64,000 nucleotides of DNA from Ardenticatena maritima (GTDB lineage Bacteria; Chloroflexota; Anaerolineae; Ardenticatenales; Ardenticatenaceae). The stretch covers positions 186,001 through 250,000 of the forward strand of contig NZ_LGKN01000004.1 of NCBI RefSeq assembly GCF_001306175.1, read 5' to 3'. This document shows positions 35,894 through 43,933 of this stretch, piece after piece. How positions within the stretch are numbered: position 1 is the stretch's first letter; every line of letters begins with the position of its first letter. A model generated the notes under the pieces. The model ran no database searches. It worked only from the letters and a program-made list of their open reading frames with translations, and was not told the DNA's origin. Made by a program: the position numbers and the translations under genes.

Positions 35894-36766
35894 TTATGGC
35901 TTTTCAATGGGCGCCCGAACCAGGTTGCCCCATTCCGTCCATGAACCGTCATAGTTGCGGACATTCTCGAAGCCCAGCAGATACTTCAACACAAACCATG
36001 TATGGCTGCTGCGCTCGCCAATGCGGCAGTAGGCAATCGTCTCCTTGTTCGGGTCAAGCCCTTGTTCCTCGATGTAAATCTTGCGCAATTCTTCGGCGCT
36101 TTTGAACGTCCCGTCCGGGTTCACCGCCCGCGACCAGGGGATGTTTTTGGCTTTGGGAATGTGCCCCCCACGCAAAGCACCCTCTTGCGGGTAGTCGGGC
36201 ATGTGCAGTTTTTCGCCGGTGTATTCCTGGGGTGAGCGCACATCCACCAACTGCGCGTCATCGCGTTCGATGAATTGGTGCACATATTGGCGGAAGACGC
36301 GCCACGGTTCATCGTTGCGTTGCGGAACCTTGTAGTCCGTCGGCGGATAAGAAGGCACTTCGCGCGTCAAGGGGCGTCCTTCTTCAATCCACTTTTGACG
36401 CCCACCGTCCATGATTTTGGCGTTGGTGTGCCCAAACAGTTGGAACACCCAAAAGGCGTAGCACGCCCACCAGTTGTTCTTATCGCCGTAGAAGACCACA
36501 AGCGTATCGTTGCTGATGCCTTTCTCGCGCATCAAATTCGCAAATTGCTCTTCCGTCAGGTAATCGCGAATGACGGGGTGCTGCAAATCGGTGTGCCAGT
36601 CAATTTTGACAGCGCCGGGAATGTGCCCCATATCGTAGAGCAGCACATCTTCATCGCTCTCCACGATGCGCACATTGGGGTCGTCCAGATGTTGGGCTAC
36701 CCACTCAGTTGAAACAAGCACATCCGGCACAGCATATCCGCGTTCTTCAATTTGCTTCTCGGCCAT
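35894..36766 (-). CDS. Thiosulfate sulfurtransferase, two-domain rhodanese
   Basis: A 290-residue protein of two rhodanese domains. The first (about 15-135) is inactive by lack of a loop cysteine, and the second carries C247 in [12 protein letters not shown], the CRxGxRS persulfide loop. It moves sulfane sulfur from thiosulfate to an acceptor such as cyanide, thiols or a partner protein. ATG 36766 follows AGGAGG with ideal spacing; the frame extends upstream but without a better start. It leads the sulfur-relay operon and would supply sulfur to the rhodanese-E1 protein and its carrier. Its leader of about 370 bases is highly structured. Confidence 0.92.
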   Translation of the reverse strand: MAEKQIEERGYAVPDVLVSTEWVAQHLDDPNVRIVESDEDVLLYDMGHIPGAVKIDWHTDLQHPVIRDYLTEEQFANLMREKGISNDTLVVFYGDKNNWWACYAFWVFQLFGHTNAKIMDGGRQKWIEEGRPLTREVPSYPPTDYKVPQRNDEPWRVFRQYVHQFIERDDAQLVDVRSPQEYTGEKLHMPDYPQEGALRGGHIPKAKNIPWSRAVNPDGTFKSAEELRKIYIEEQGLDPNKETIAYCRIGERSSHTWFVLKYLLGFENVRNYDGSWTEWGNLVRAPIEKP

Positions 36767-37135
36767 ACGTTTGCCTCCTGTCTGCGTTTGGTTGGCTCTC
36801 TCCGTCATACAGTCCCACTTCACGTGGGCTGTCCCCACGGCACAATGCGCCCAGGGCAACAAGATGGGGCTTCATTGCACCGTGGGGACAACACAGCAGT
36901 GTGTGGCTTGACATGCAAAAAGGCCGACGGTGGCTTGGGCAATATGCCCCACTCTCCGAAGAGAGTGCGCCCCAACAGTTAGCCACTCCTCTCGCGAGAA
37001 GTGTCGAACTGCGGGAGCGTTAGCCGCCGTCGGCCTCGAAAGGCGAACCGGCGTTCGTCAGGCGGTGGCTAACGCCCCCGCCTGATACAGATGCATCTCT
37101 GGTTGGTGTAGAAGGCTTGTGTCTTGTTCATCATG
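36767..37135 (-). ncRNA. Structured 5' leader / candidate cis-regulatory RNA of the sulfur operon
   Basis: This gene-free stretch holds several strong pairings. P1: 36922-36935 with 37022-37035 (13 of 14 match), followed on the minus strand by TTTTT. P2: 37011-37031 with 37061-37081, which uses the same bases as P1, so the two exclude each other. A C(UUCG)G hairpin at 36950-36967 (minus strand), a palindrome TCTCGCGAGA at 36990-36999, a hairpin 37058-37065/37078-37085, and an 18-base helix 36830-36847/36873-36890 with two G-U pairs on the minus strand add to it. A sigma-70 promoter lies just upstream. No known riboswitch or T-box sequence was recognised; on the plus strand P1 and P2 pair slightly better, so strand is not certain. 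Confidence 0.5.
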
Positions 37136-37141
37136 GCTCAA

Positions 37142-37170
37142 AGTATGACCAAAACAAGCGTCTTTGTCAA
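37142..37170 (-). promoter_or_regulatory. Promoter of the sulfur operon leader
   Basis: On the minus strand a perfect TTGACA, a 17-base spacer and CATACT lie immediately after the SufT-like stop. The predicted start point near 37135 gives a leader of about 370 bases to the sulfurtransferase ATG. Confidence 0.65.
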
Positions 37171-37174
37171 CTTT

Positions 37175-37540
37175 TCACCATTCCATGCCCGGCCCAAAGC
37201 CCAGCAAACCGGGGTCTTCCATCATGCTGGGGTCCCACGGTTCGGGCAGCACTTCCACATGCACCTCACGGTCCGGCACAACCTGCGCGATTTTTTCCTT
37301 GGCTTGCTGAACCAGCCAGGGCGCATAGGGGCAGAATGGCGTTGTCAGCAGCATGTGCATCTCAACGCGATTCTCTTCCACCAGAATATGCTTGATCAGC
37401 CCCAATGTCACCAGGTCAAGCCCGATTTCCGGGTCTACCACCTGGCGCAAGTTTTCGCGGATGGCTTCCGCCAATTGCTCCGGCGTCACCTGGGATGTGT
37501 TTTGTGACTGTTCTTGTTCGTTGCGGGTTTCTTCACTCAT
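37175..37540 (-). CDS. MIP18/DUF59-family Fe-S assembly protein (SufT-like)
   Basis: A 121-residue protein with a polar N-terminus rich in Glu/Gln and the DUF59 core: VVDPEIGLDLVTLGLI near residues 34-49 and MLLTTPFCPYAPWLVQQ near 63-79, including the conserved Cys. Family members (SufT, MIP18/Cia2, PaaD-like) help mature Fe-S clusters. It is the last gene of the sufU2-sufS-sufU-Rieske series, 30 bases after the Rieske gene. The unusual acidic tail ends in GPGMEW. Confidence 0.87.
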   Translation of the reverse strand: MSEETRNEQEQSQNTSQVTPEQLAEAIRENLRQVVDPEIGLDLVTLGLIKHILVEENRVEMHMLLTTPFCPYAPWLVQQAKEKIAQVVPDREVHVEVLPEPWDPSMMEDPGLLGFGPGMEW

Positions 37541-37570
37541 TTTGGATGCTCCTTTCAGGCATACGCTTCC

Positions 37571-37879
37571 TTACACTTTCACTTGAATCTCATCATCAAC
37601 AATGCGGACTTCATAGGTGTTGACGGGCACAACCGCCGGAAAGCGCAGAACTTGCCCGGTGCGAACGTCAAAACGGGCGCCGTGGCGCGGGCATTCGATG
37701 GCACAGCCGTACAATTCCCCTTCGCCAAGCGGACCACCGTCATGCGTGCAGATGTCATCAATGGCGAAAATACCATCTTCACAATGGGCGATTGCCAAAC
37801 GTTTCGAGCCCACATGCACCACTTTGGCATGCCCCAGTGGAACATCGGCAACTTTGGCAACTGTCACGAATTCACTCAT
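37571..37879 (-). CDS. Rieske-type ferredoxin
   Basis: A 102-residue Rieske [2Fe-2S] protein. The first ligand pair is in CTHDGGPL and the second in CPRHGARF, which give the Cys-His and Cys-His ligands; the layout matches NirD-like or dioxygenase-type soluble ferredoxins. ATG 37879 is preferred: GGAG lies 9 bases upstream, and earlier starts would overlap sufU. It probably carries electrons for, or receives clusters from, the SUF machinery beside it, though its partner is not known. Confidence 0.9.
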   Translation of the reverse strand: MSEFVTVAKVADVPLGHAKVVHVGSKRLAIAHCEDGIFAIDDICTHDGGPLGEGELYGCAIECPRHGARFDVRTGQVLRFPAVVPVNTYEVRIVDDEIQVKV

Positions 37880-37898
37880 GGTGTATGACTCCATTGGG

Positions 37899-38300
37899 TT
37901 AGTTCCACTCATCTTCTTCGCCAGGCCAGGTTGTCAATCCGTACAGCCCGGCTTTCAGTACCTTCAGGCTCAACAAGGCGCACTTGATACGCGCCGGCGT
38001 CAGGGTTTCCATGCCCAGTTGTTCCAGCAAATCCTCTTTGCTCAACTGGCGCACCTCTTCGATACTCTTGCCTTTGACCATCTCCGACAAAATCGAAGCG
38101 GACGCCTGGCTAATGGTGCACCCTTCACCATCCCACTTGATGTCGGCGATGTGGTCATCTTCCAGTTTGATGTCCATGTGAATGCGGTCCCCGCATACGG
38201 GGTTGTGTTCCTCGTGTGAGATGTCCGCGTTCGGCAACTTCCCTTTGTTGCGCGGATGTCGGTAATGGTCGAGAATAAATTCGCGGTAGAAGTCGAGCAT
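37899..38300 (-). CDS. sufU: SufU-type Fe-S/zinc sulfur-transfer protein
   Basis: A 133-residue SufU/IscU-fold protein. The three conserved cysteines lie in NPVCGDR, GEGCTISQ and RIKCALL. In Gram-positive type SUF systems SufU takes persulfide sulfur from SufS by zinc-ligand swapping. It starts 27 bases after sufS. A second, diverged copy lies on the other side of sufS. Confidence 0.93.
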   Translation of the reverse strand: MLDFYREFILDHYRHPRNKGKLPNADISHEEHNPVCGDRIHMDIKLEDDHIADIKWDGEGCTISQASASILSEMVKGKSIEEVRQLSKEDLLEQLGMETLTPARIKCALLSLKVLKAGLYGLTTWPGEEDEWN

Positions 38301-38327
38301 CGTTGGTCACTCCTCTTCGCATCTTTC

Positions 38328-39551
38328 CTACGCAAACACCTTCCGAACCACATGCAACGCTTCGACCAGGCGGTCAATCTCTTCGCGCGTTGTGTAGACG
38401 TAGAAACTGGCGCGCGTGGTCGCAGGGACGTTGTAGCGCTGCATGAGCGGTTGCGCGCAATGGTGCCCCGCACGGACCGCCACCCCTTCCGCATCCAGAA
38501 TCGAGGCGATATCGTGCGGGTGAACACCGTCCAACACGAACGCCGCCACACCGCCCTTGTCAGCCGCTTTGCGTGGCCCCAGCAAGCGCAAGCCGGGCAC
38601 CTCGCTCAGGGCTTCCAGCGCATACTCCGTGATTTCGATTTCGTGCGCACGCACGTTTTCCATGCCCAATTCGCTCAAAAAGTCCACCGCCGCGCCAAAC
38701 CCAATGGCTTCGGCGATAGCGGGCGTACCGGCTTCAAACTTGTGGGGCAAATCCGCCCAGGTGGAGCGTTCCAGCGAGACAAAGGCAATCATGTCGCCGC
38801 CACCCATGTAGGGGGGCATGGCTTCCAACAATTCACGGCGCGCCCACAGCGCCCCGATACCGGTTGGACCAGCCATTTTGTGCGCGCTGAACGCCAGAAA
38901 ATCAATATCCAGCGCTTGGACATCCACCGGCATATGCGGCACGCTCTGCGCCCCATCCACCAGCACCAACGCCCCAACAGCGTGTGCTTTTGCCGTCATC
39001 TCGGCGATGGGGTTGATTGTGCCCAGCACATTGCTCATGTGTGTGACAGCCACGAGCTTGACGCGCTCATCCAGCAAGCGGTCGAAGGCGTCCATGTCAA
39101 GATACCCTTCGTCCGTCACCGGAACGGCGCGCAACTCAAAGCCGATCTGGTCGCGCAAGATTTGCCACGGCACAATGTTGGAATGGTGCTCCATCTCGGT
39201 AATCAGGACGGCGTCATTGGGGGTCAGGTTGGCACGCCCCCACGTTGCCGCCACCAGGTTGATGGCTTCGGTGGCATTGCGCGTGTAGATGAGTTCGCGC
39301 GGGCTACGCGCATTGATAAAGCGCGCAATACGTTTGCGGGCACCTTCATACGCCGCCGTGGCTTCTTCGCTGAGCGTGTGCACCCCACGATGCACATTCG
39401 CATTGTATTCGCGATAATAGCGGTCCATGGCGTCAATCACAGCCAGCGGCTTCTGCGAAGTTGCCGCACTGTCGAGATAGACGAGCGGCTTGCCGTGCAC
39501 CTGACGTTGTAAAATCGGGAATTGTTGACGAATAGCTTCAATGTCGTACAT
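38328..39551 (-). CDS. sufS: Cysteine desulfurase SufS
   Basis: A 407-residue group II desulfurase that draws sulfur from cysteine as a persulfide. The PLP lysine is in FSAHKMAGPTG near residue 223, the active cysteine is in RAGHHCAQPL near 360, and the N-terminal YLDSAATSQKP pattern is typical. ATG 39551 gives the canonical MYDIEAIRQQFP start; the longer frame adds 21 residues with no ribosome site. It lies between two SufU paralogues. Confidence 0.95.
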   Translation of the reverse strand: MYDIEAIRQQFPILQRQVHGKPLVYLDSAATSQKPLAVIDAMDRYYREYNANVHRGVHTLSEEATAAYEGARKRIARFINARSPRELIYTRNATEAINLVAATWGRANLTPNDAVLITEMEHHSNIVPWQILRDQIGFELRAVPVTDEGYLDMDAFDRLLDERVKLVAVTHMSNVLGTINPIAEMTAKAHAVGALVLVDGAQSVPHMPVDVQALDIDFLAFSAHKMAGPTGIGALWARRELLEAMPPYMGGGDMIAFVSLERSTWADLPHKFEAGTPAIAEAIGFGAAVDFLSELGMENVRAHEIEITEYALEALSEVPGLRLLGPRKAADKGGVAAFVLDGVHPHDIASILDAEGVAVRAGHHCAQPLMQRYNVPATTRASFYVYTTREEIDRLVEALHVVRKVFA

Positions 39552-39576
39552 AGTTCTTGCCTGCCTATTCACTTGA

Positions 39577-40014
39577 CTACCGTTCTTGGCGAAATTGCGC
39601 CCAATCGGTTTCATCGGCTTCGGTCTCTTTGTTCAACGATGTGCGCAACGCAAGACGCAAGGTGTACAAAGGCAACATGACACACCGCAAACGAGCGGAC
39701 ACCACATCCTCGCCAAACCACGCCGCAAAATCTCGGCTGTCCATCGCCAGCACTTCGTCAACGCGCTTTCCCTGGACCAGTTCAGCCAGGAGCGATGCCG
39801 CTGCCTGGCTAATGGTACACCCTTCACCTTCCCAGGTCATACGCGCCAAACGCTGATTGGCGTCATCGAGCACAACAAACACACTCACACGGTCGCCACA
39901 CGATGGGTTGTGCCCCTGCATGACGATAGGCGCCTCATGCAGGCGCTCGCGAAAACGCGGACGCTCAAAATGGTCGAGAATGCATTCGAGTTGCTCTTGT
40001 CGGTTCATGGGCAT
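39577..40014 (-). CDS. Second SufU/NifU-like scaffold protein
   Basis: A 145-residue SufU-fold protein that keeps the three key cysteines in NPSCGDR, GEGCTISQ and RLRCVML. It differs from the copy after sufS in the region between the second and third cysteine and in its C-terminus (TEADETDWAQ). It is the first gene of the sufS transcript, and sufS begins 25 bases later. ATG 40014 or 40008 could be used. It may be a distinct scaffold or a regulator of SufS. Confidence 0.85.
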   Translation of the reverse strand: MPMNRQEQLECILDHFERPRFRERLHEAPIVMQGHNPSCGDRVSVFVVLDDANQRLARMTWEGEGCTISQAAASLLAELVQGKRVDEVLAMDSRDFAAWFGEDVVSARLRCVMLPLYTLRLALRTSLNKETEADETDWAQFRQER

Positions 40015-40074
40015 GCGGTATCTGCTTGTTTGCCGGTTGCGCTATGATACCGCTATCCCCGCCAAAAGTCGAAC

Positions 40075-40097
40075 AGGGACGCCTGCGCGGCGTCCCT
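40075..40097 (-). terminator. Terminator between sufD and sufU2
   Basis: AGGGACGCC (40075-40083) and GGCGTCCCT (40089-40097) form a perfect 9-bp stem with a 5-base loop, 18 bases after sufD, with a TTTT about 8 bases beyond on the minus strand. It splits the suf locus into two transcripts. Confidence 0.7.
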
Positions 40098-40114
40098 GTG
40101 GTGTGCAAGCACTC

Positions 40115-41473
40115 TTAGGCGTTTTCCATCCGCTCGTGAATGACCGTTTTGAGACGGTCGCGCACGGTGCGCAACGGGATACGGTCAATCACTGGTGCAA
40201 AGAAACCGTCCACAATCAAGTTAGTGGCTTCCTTGCGCGGAATACCGCGCGCCATCAGGTAGAAGAGTTCTTCTTCGTCCAGCTGGCTGATGGTTGCACC
40301 GTGGGTACAACGCACGTCGTTGGCTTCGATTTCCAGCATGGGAATGCTGTCGGCGTGCGCCTGCGGGCTGAGCACAAGGTTGCGGTTGGCCTGGTAGGCG
40401 TCGGTTTGTTGGGCGCCCTTTTCCACCTTGATCAACCCGCGATAGACGGTGTGGGCGTTCCCCAGGAGAGCGCCCTTGTAGAGCAAGTCGCTACTGCAAT
40501 GGGTGGCGATGTGGCGCTGCAACGTGTGGTTCGCCATGTATTGCTCGCCCGTCGGGAAGTAAATCCCGTTCAGGTACGCCATACCGCCGTCGCCTTCCAG
40601 CCAGACTTCGGTTTCAAAGCGAGTGAGCGAGCCACCCAACTGACCACTGCTCCAATTCACAACCGTGTTGCGCCCCATGCGCGCACGCTGTGAGGCGAGG
40701 TGATAGACGTTGTTCCCCCAGTTTTGCACGTTGAGGTAGTTCACCTGCGCGTTATCGCCCGCCAAAATCTCCACCGCGCCTGTAACGAAGGAGACGCCGG
40801 GCAGGTCATTGCTCAGGTACTCGTCGAGTACCGTGACCGCGCTGTTGGCTTCGGCCACGACCAGCACGTGGGGGAAGACCAACGTGCCGGCTTCATCCAA
40901 CCAGTGCACCAGCTGAATAGGCTTCTCCAACGCAACATTCTTGGGCACAAAGACCACAAACCCACCGCTCAGCAGCGCGGTGTGCAGCGCCTTGAATTTA
41001 CCTTCATCGGCGCGCACAATTTGCGCCAGGTAGGGTTCCAGCAAGTCGCCATGTTCGCGCACCGCAGTCAGCAAGTCGGCAACGATGACGCCCTGCTCGC
41101 GCAAGTCGTCATTCACGTCAGCAAACACCAAGCCGCCTTCGCGGCGCACCAACAACGCCGAGCGGCGGTCGGCTTCGCGCAGAATGCCTTGCAACTTTTC
41201 GGGCAGGTCTGTTGTCGCCGCAACGGCTTCGCTCTCCGGCGAGACCAGGTGCAGGCTCTGCACGGTCTTCACCAGCAAATCGGTATCAATTTTGCGCCAT
41301 TCTTCATCTTTCTGGTTGCTCGGCCAGGGGGTATCCAAAAAGAGCCGCCAAGCGTCTAACCGGCGCTGGCGCAGCCAATCGGGCTCGCCAAAACGCGCAC
41401 TCAACGCTTCGACGGCTTCGCGGCTCAATGCCTCGAAAGCCAGCGTTTTCTCAGTCACGGTTTCGTCCTCCAC
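40115..41473 (-). CDS. sufD: Fe-S cluster assembly protein SufD
   Basis: A 452-residue beta-helix protein of the SufBC2D scaffold complex. The N-terminal section has DEEWRKIDTDLL (typical SufD/B lead), the middle is a long beta-helix, and the C-terminus carries DVRCTHGATISQLDEEELFYL and RGIPRKEA, diagnostic of SufB/D. It follows sufB by about 98 bases that contain a hairpin (41525-41554). It is the last gene of the sufC-B-D transcript. Confidence 0.94.
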   Translation of the reverse strand: MEDETVTEKTLAFEALSREAVEALSARFGEPDWLRQRRLDAWRLFLDTPWPSNQKDEEWRKIDTDLLVKTVQSLHLVSPESEAVAATTDLPEKLQGILREADRRSALLVRREGGLVFADVNDDLREQGVIVADLLTAVREHGDLLEPYLAQIVRADEGKFKALHTALLSGGFVVFVPKNVALEKPIQLVHWLDEAGTLVFPHVLVVAEANSAVTVLDEYLSNDLPGVSFVTGAVEILAGDNAQVNYLNVQNWGNNVYHLASQRARMGRNTVVNWSSGQLGGSLTRFETEVWLEGDGGMAYLNGIYFPTGEQYMANHTLQRHIATHCSSDLLYKGALLGNAHTVYRGLIKVEKGAQQTDAYQANRNLVLSPQAHADSIPMLEIEANDVRCTHGATISQLDEEELFYLMARGIPRKEATNLIVDGFFAPVIDRIPLRTVRDRLKTVIHERMENA

Positions 41474-41524
41474 ATGTCCAAAATTCTCGCCCCTTGGGCG
41501 GGCGTCATTGTCATTTCACAGGAA

Positions 41525-41554
41525 GAGGGCCAGCAACAGATGCTGCCAGCCCTC
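41525..41554 (-). other. Hairpin in the sufB-sufD intercistronic region
   Basis: GAGGGC (41525-41530) pairs with GCCCTC (41549-41554), with CAGCA/TGCTG inside. There is no T tract, so it may stabilise or process the mRNA rather than terminate it. Confidence 0.4.
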
Positions 41555-41571
41555 GTATTCCGTTCGCAGGC

Positions 41572-42990
41572 TTAGCCGACGGAGCCTTCCATTTCCAGCT
41601 GGATGAGGCGGTTCATTTCAACCGCGTATTCCATGGGTAATTCCTTGACGATGGGTTCGATGAAGCCCGACACAATCATGTTGAGGGCGTCGGCTTCGCT
41701 CAGCCCACGGCTCATCAGGTAGAAGAGCTGCTCTTCACCCACCTTCGAGACCGTGGCTTCGTGCCCCACGCTCACATCGTCTTCACGAATGTCAATGTAG
41801 GGATAGGTGTCCGAGCGGCTTTCCGGGTCAAGGATGAGCGCGTCGCAGACGACGTTGCTCTTGCTGTGATGCGCGCCCGGATAAATCTGCACCAGGCCGC
41901 GGTACCCAGCGCGCCCACCATCCTTGGAGATGGATTTGCTGGTGATGTTGCTGGTGGTGTACGGCGCAGCATGCACCGCTTTCGCGCCAGCATCCTGGTG
42001 CTGACCACGGCCGGCAAAGGCAATCGAAAGCACTTCGCCATGCGCCCCCTTGCCCATCATGTAGATGGCGGGGTATTTCATGGTGACTTTCGAGCCGATG
42101 TTGCCGTCCACCCATTCCATCGTGGCGTCTTCGTACGCCACAGCGCGCTTGGTCACCAGGTTATAGACGTTGGTTGACCAGTTCTGAATGGTGGTGTAGC
42201 GCACACGTGCGCCCTTCTTGACGATGATTTCCACCACGGCACTGTGCAGCGAGTCGGTCGTGTAGATGGGGGCGGTACACCCTTCCACGTAATGCACATA
42301 CGAGCCTTCATCGGCGATGATAAGCGTGCGTTCAAACTGCCCCATGTTTTGCGCGTTGATACGGAAGTAGGCTTGCAGGGGCATTTCCACACGCACGCCC
42401 GGGGGCACGTAGATGAACGAGCCACCCGACCAGACGGCGCTGTTCAACGCGGCGAATTTGTTATCCGACGGGGGCACTACCGTGCCAAAGTACTCCTTGA
42501 ACAGGTCGGGGTACTCTTTCAGCGCCGTATCGGTGTCCAGGAAAATCACACCCTGGCGTTCAAGTTCCTTCTTGATGTTGTGATACACCACTTCGGATTC
42601 GTACTGCGCACCAACACCCGCCAGGAATTTTTGTTCGGCTTCGGGAATCCCCAGGCGGTCGAACGTGCGCTTGATGTCTTCGGGAACGTCATCCCACGAA
42701 CGCGCCTGCTTTTCAGCCGGCTTGATGTAGTAGTAGATGTCGTCAAAGTTAATGCCCGACAGGTCGGCGCCCCACGTCGGCATGGGCTTCTTCCAGAAGA
42801 TTTCGAGCGCCCGCAAGCGGAATTCGCGCATCCAGTCGGGTTCGCCCTTCATCCAGGAAATTTCTTCCACAACCTCGCGCGACAACCCCTTCTTGGCCTT
42901 GAAGACATACTTTTCGGGGTCGTGGAAGCCGTATTTTTCGGCATATTCTTTGTTGATCAGTTCAATTTGCTGGCGTTCATCCAATGCCAT
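41572..42990 (-). CDS. sufB: Fe-S cluster assembly protein SufB
   Basis: A 472-residue core scaffold protein that builds clusters with SufC and SufD. The N-terminus ([36 protein letters not shown]) is typical of SufB, as are [19 protein letters not shown] and, near the C-terminus, [19 protein letters not shown] and SRGLSEADA. Length is standard. It starts 3 bases after the sufC stop. Confidence 0.96.
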   Translation of the reverse strand: MALDERQQIELINKEYAEKYGFHDPEKYVFKAKKGLSREVVEEISWMKGEPDWMREFRLRALEIFWKKPMPTWGADLSGINFDDIYYYIKPAEKQARSWDDVPEDIKRTFDRLGIPEAEQKFLAGVGAQYESEVVYHNIKKELERQGVIFLDTDTALKEYPDLFKEYFGTVVPPSDNKFAALNSAVWSGGSFIYVPPGVRVEMPLQAYFRINAQNMGQFERTLIIADEGSYVHYVEGCTAPIYTTDSLHSAVVEIIVKKGARVRYTTIQNWSTNVYNLVTKRAVAYEDATMEWVDGNIGSKVTMKYPAIYMMGKGAHGEVLSIAFAGRGQHQDAGAKAVHAAPYTTSNITSKSISKDGGRAGYRGLVQIYPGAHHSKSNVVCDALILDPESRSDTYPYIDIREDDVSVGHEATVSKVGEEQLFYLMSRGLSEADALNMIVSGFIEPIVKELPMEYAVEMNRLIQLEMEGSVG

Positions 42991-42993
42991 AGG

Positions 42994-43770
42994 TTATGCC
43001 TCCTTTGCGAGTTCCTCGCGAACCCAGTCGTAGCCCTTTTCTTCGAGTTGGTGCGCCAGTTCAGGACCGCCTTCAGCAACAATGCGGCCATCCACCAGCA
43101 CATGCACGAAGTCGGGCTTGATGTAGTTGAGGATGCGCTGGTAGTGCGTAATCACAAGCACACCCATCCCGAATTGGTCTTTCAGTTTGTTGACACCTTC
43201 GCTCACCACACGCAGGGCGTCAATGTCCAACCCTGAGTCGGTTTCATCGAGGATGGCGATTTTCGGTTCCAGCACCGCCATTTGCAGAATTTCGGCGCGC
43301 TTCTTTTCACCACCGGAGAACCCTTCGTTCAGGTAGCGACCGGCAAACGAGCGGTCAATACCGAGCATTTCCATCTTTTCGATGAGCATCTTGCGGAATT
43401 CCACCGGCGTGATGGGCGGTTCACCGCGCGCTTCACGGTGCGCGTTGATTGCCATGCGCAGGAAGTTCGCCATCGTCACACCGGGGATGGCAACGGGGTA
43501 CTGGAACGCCAGGAAAAGCCCCACCTTGCTGCGCTCGTCGGCTTCCATTTCGAGGACGTTTTCGCCGTTGAAGAGAATTTCGCCTTCGGTGACTTCATAC
43601 TTGGGATGACCGGCAATGGTGTATGCCAGCGTGCTCTTGCCCGAACCGTTCGGGCCCATCATCGCGTGAACTTCGCCTTCGCGAATGGTGAGGTTCACAC
43701 CCTTGAGGATTTCGTTTCCATCCACACTCACGTGCAGATTCTTGATTTCGAGGACTGCTTTCTCGCTCAT
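42994..43770 (-). CDS. sufC: Fe-S cluster assembly ATPase SufC
   Basis: A 258-residue ABC-type ATPase that drives the SufBCD scaffold. Walker A is GPNGSGKST near residues 35-43, the signature is [11 protein letters not shown] near 145, and Walker B is [11 protein letters not shown] near 170. ATG 43770 gives the [12 protein letters not shown] start; the frame extends 8 residues upstream without a better site. It leads the sufCBD transcript, with a consensus promoter and a palindrome in its leader. Confidence 0.96.
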   Translation of the reverse strand: MSEKAVLEIKNLHVSVDGNEILKGVNLTIREGEVHAMMGPNGSGKSTLAYTIAGHPKYEVTEGEILFNGENVLEMEADERSKVGLFLAFQYPVAIPGVTMANFLRMAINAHREARGEPPITPVEFRKMLIEKMEMLGIDRSFAGRYLNEGFSGGEKKRAEILQMAVLEPKIAILDETDSGLDIDALRVVSEGVNKLKDQFGMGVLVITHYQRILNYIKPDFVHVLVDGRIVAEGGPELAHQLEEKGYDWVREELAKEA

Positions 43771-43819
43771 GGTGGTACTTTGCCTCCATTTCATTCTTCA
43801 AAAAATAACAGTGGCGACA

Positions 43820-43836
43820 TTGGCACACGTTGCCAA
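43820..43836. promoter_or_regulatory. Palindromic operator candidate ahead of sufC
   Basis: TTGGCA-N5-TGCCAA lies between the -10 box and the sufC ATG, at about +10 to +26 of the predicted transcript. That position would suit repression. No regulator gene is adjacent. Confidence 0.5.
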
Positions 43837-43847
43837 TCGACACGCAA

Positions 43848-43876
43848 ACTGTAACAAAGTTGAGTAAGTTTGTCAA
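43848..43876 (-). promoter_or_regulatory. Strong sigma-70-type promoter of sufCBD
   Basis: On the minus strand a perfect TTGACA, a 17-base spacer and TACAGT precede sufC. The leader is about 70 bases. Confidence 0.75.
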
Positions 43877-43933
43877 GTTCTACAAAGGGGGAACACCATG
43901 AGAAGGAAAAGGGGGTGAGCGCTTCTCTGGCGC

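Noticed and set aside
36978-37073. GTTAGCC and GGCTAAC sites that look like integron attC core sites
   Set aside because: In an attC the AAC half-site comes first and the GTT half-site last; here the order is reversed, and there is no integrase or gene cassette nearby.
36767-37170. A T-box or SAM riboswitch in the sulfur-operon leader
   Set aside because: I could not find the conserved T-box bulge sequence or the SAM-I core. The leader is kept only as an unclassified candidate.
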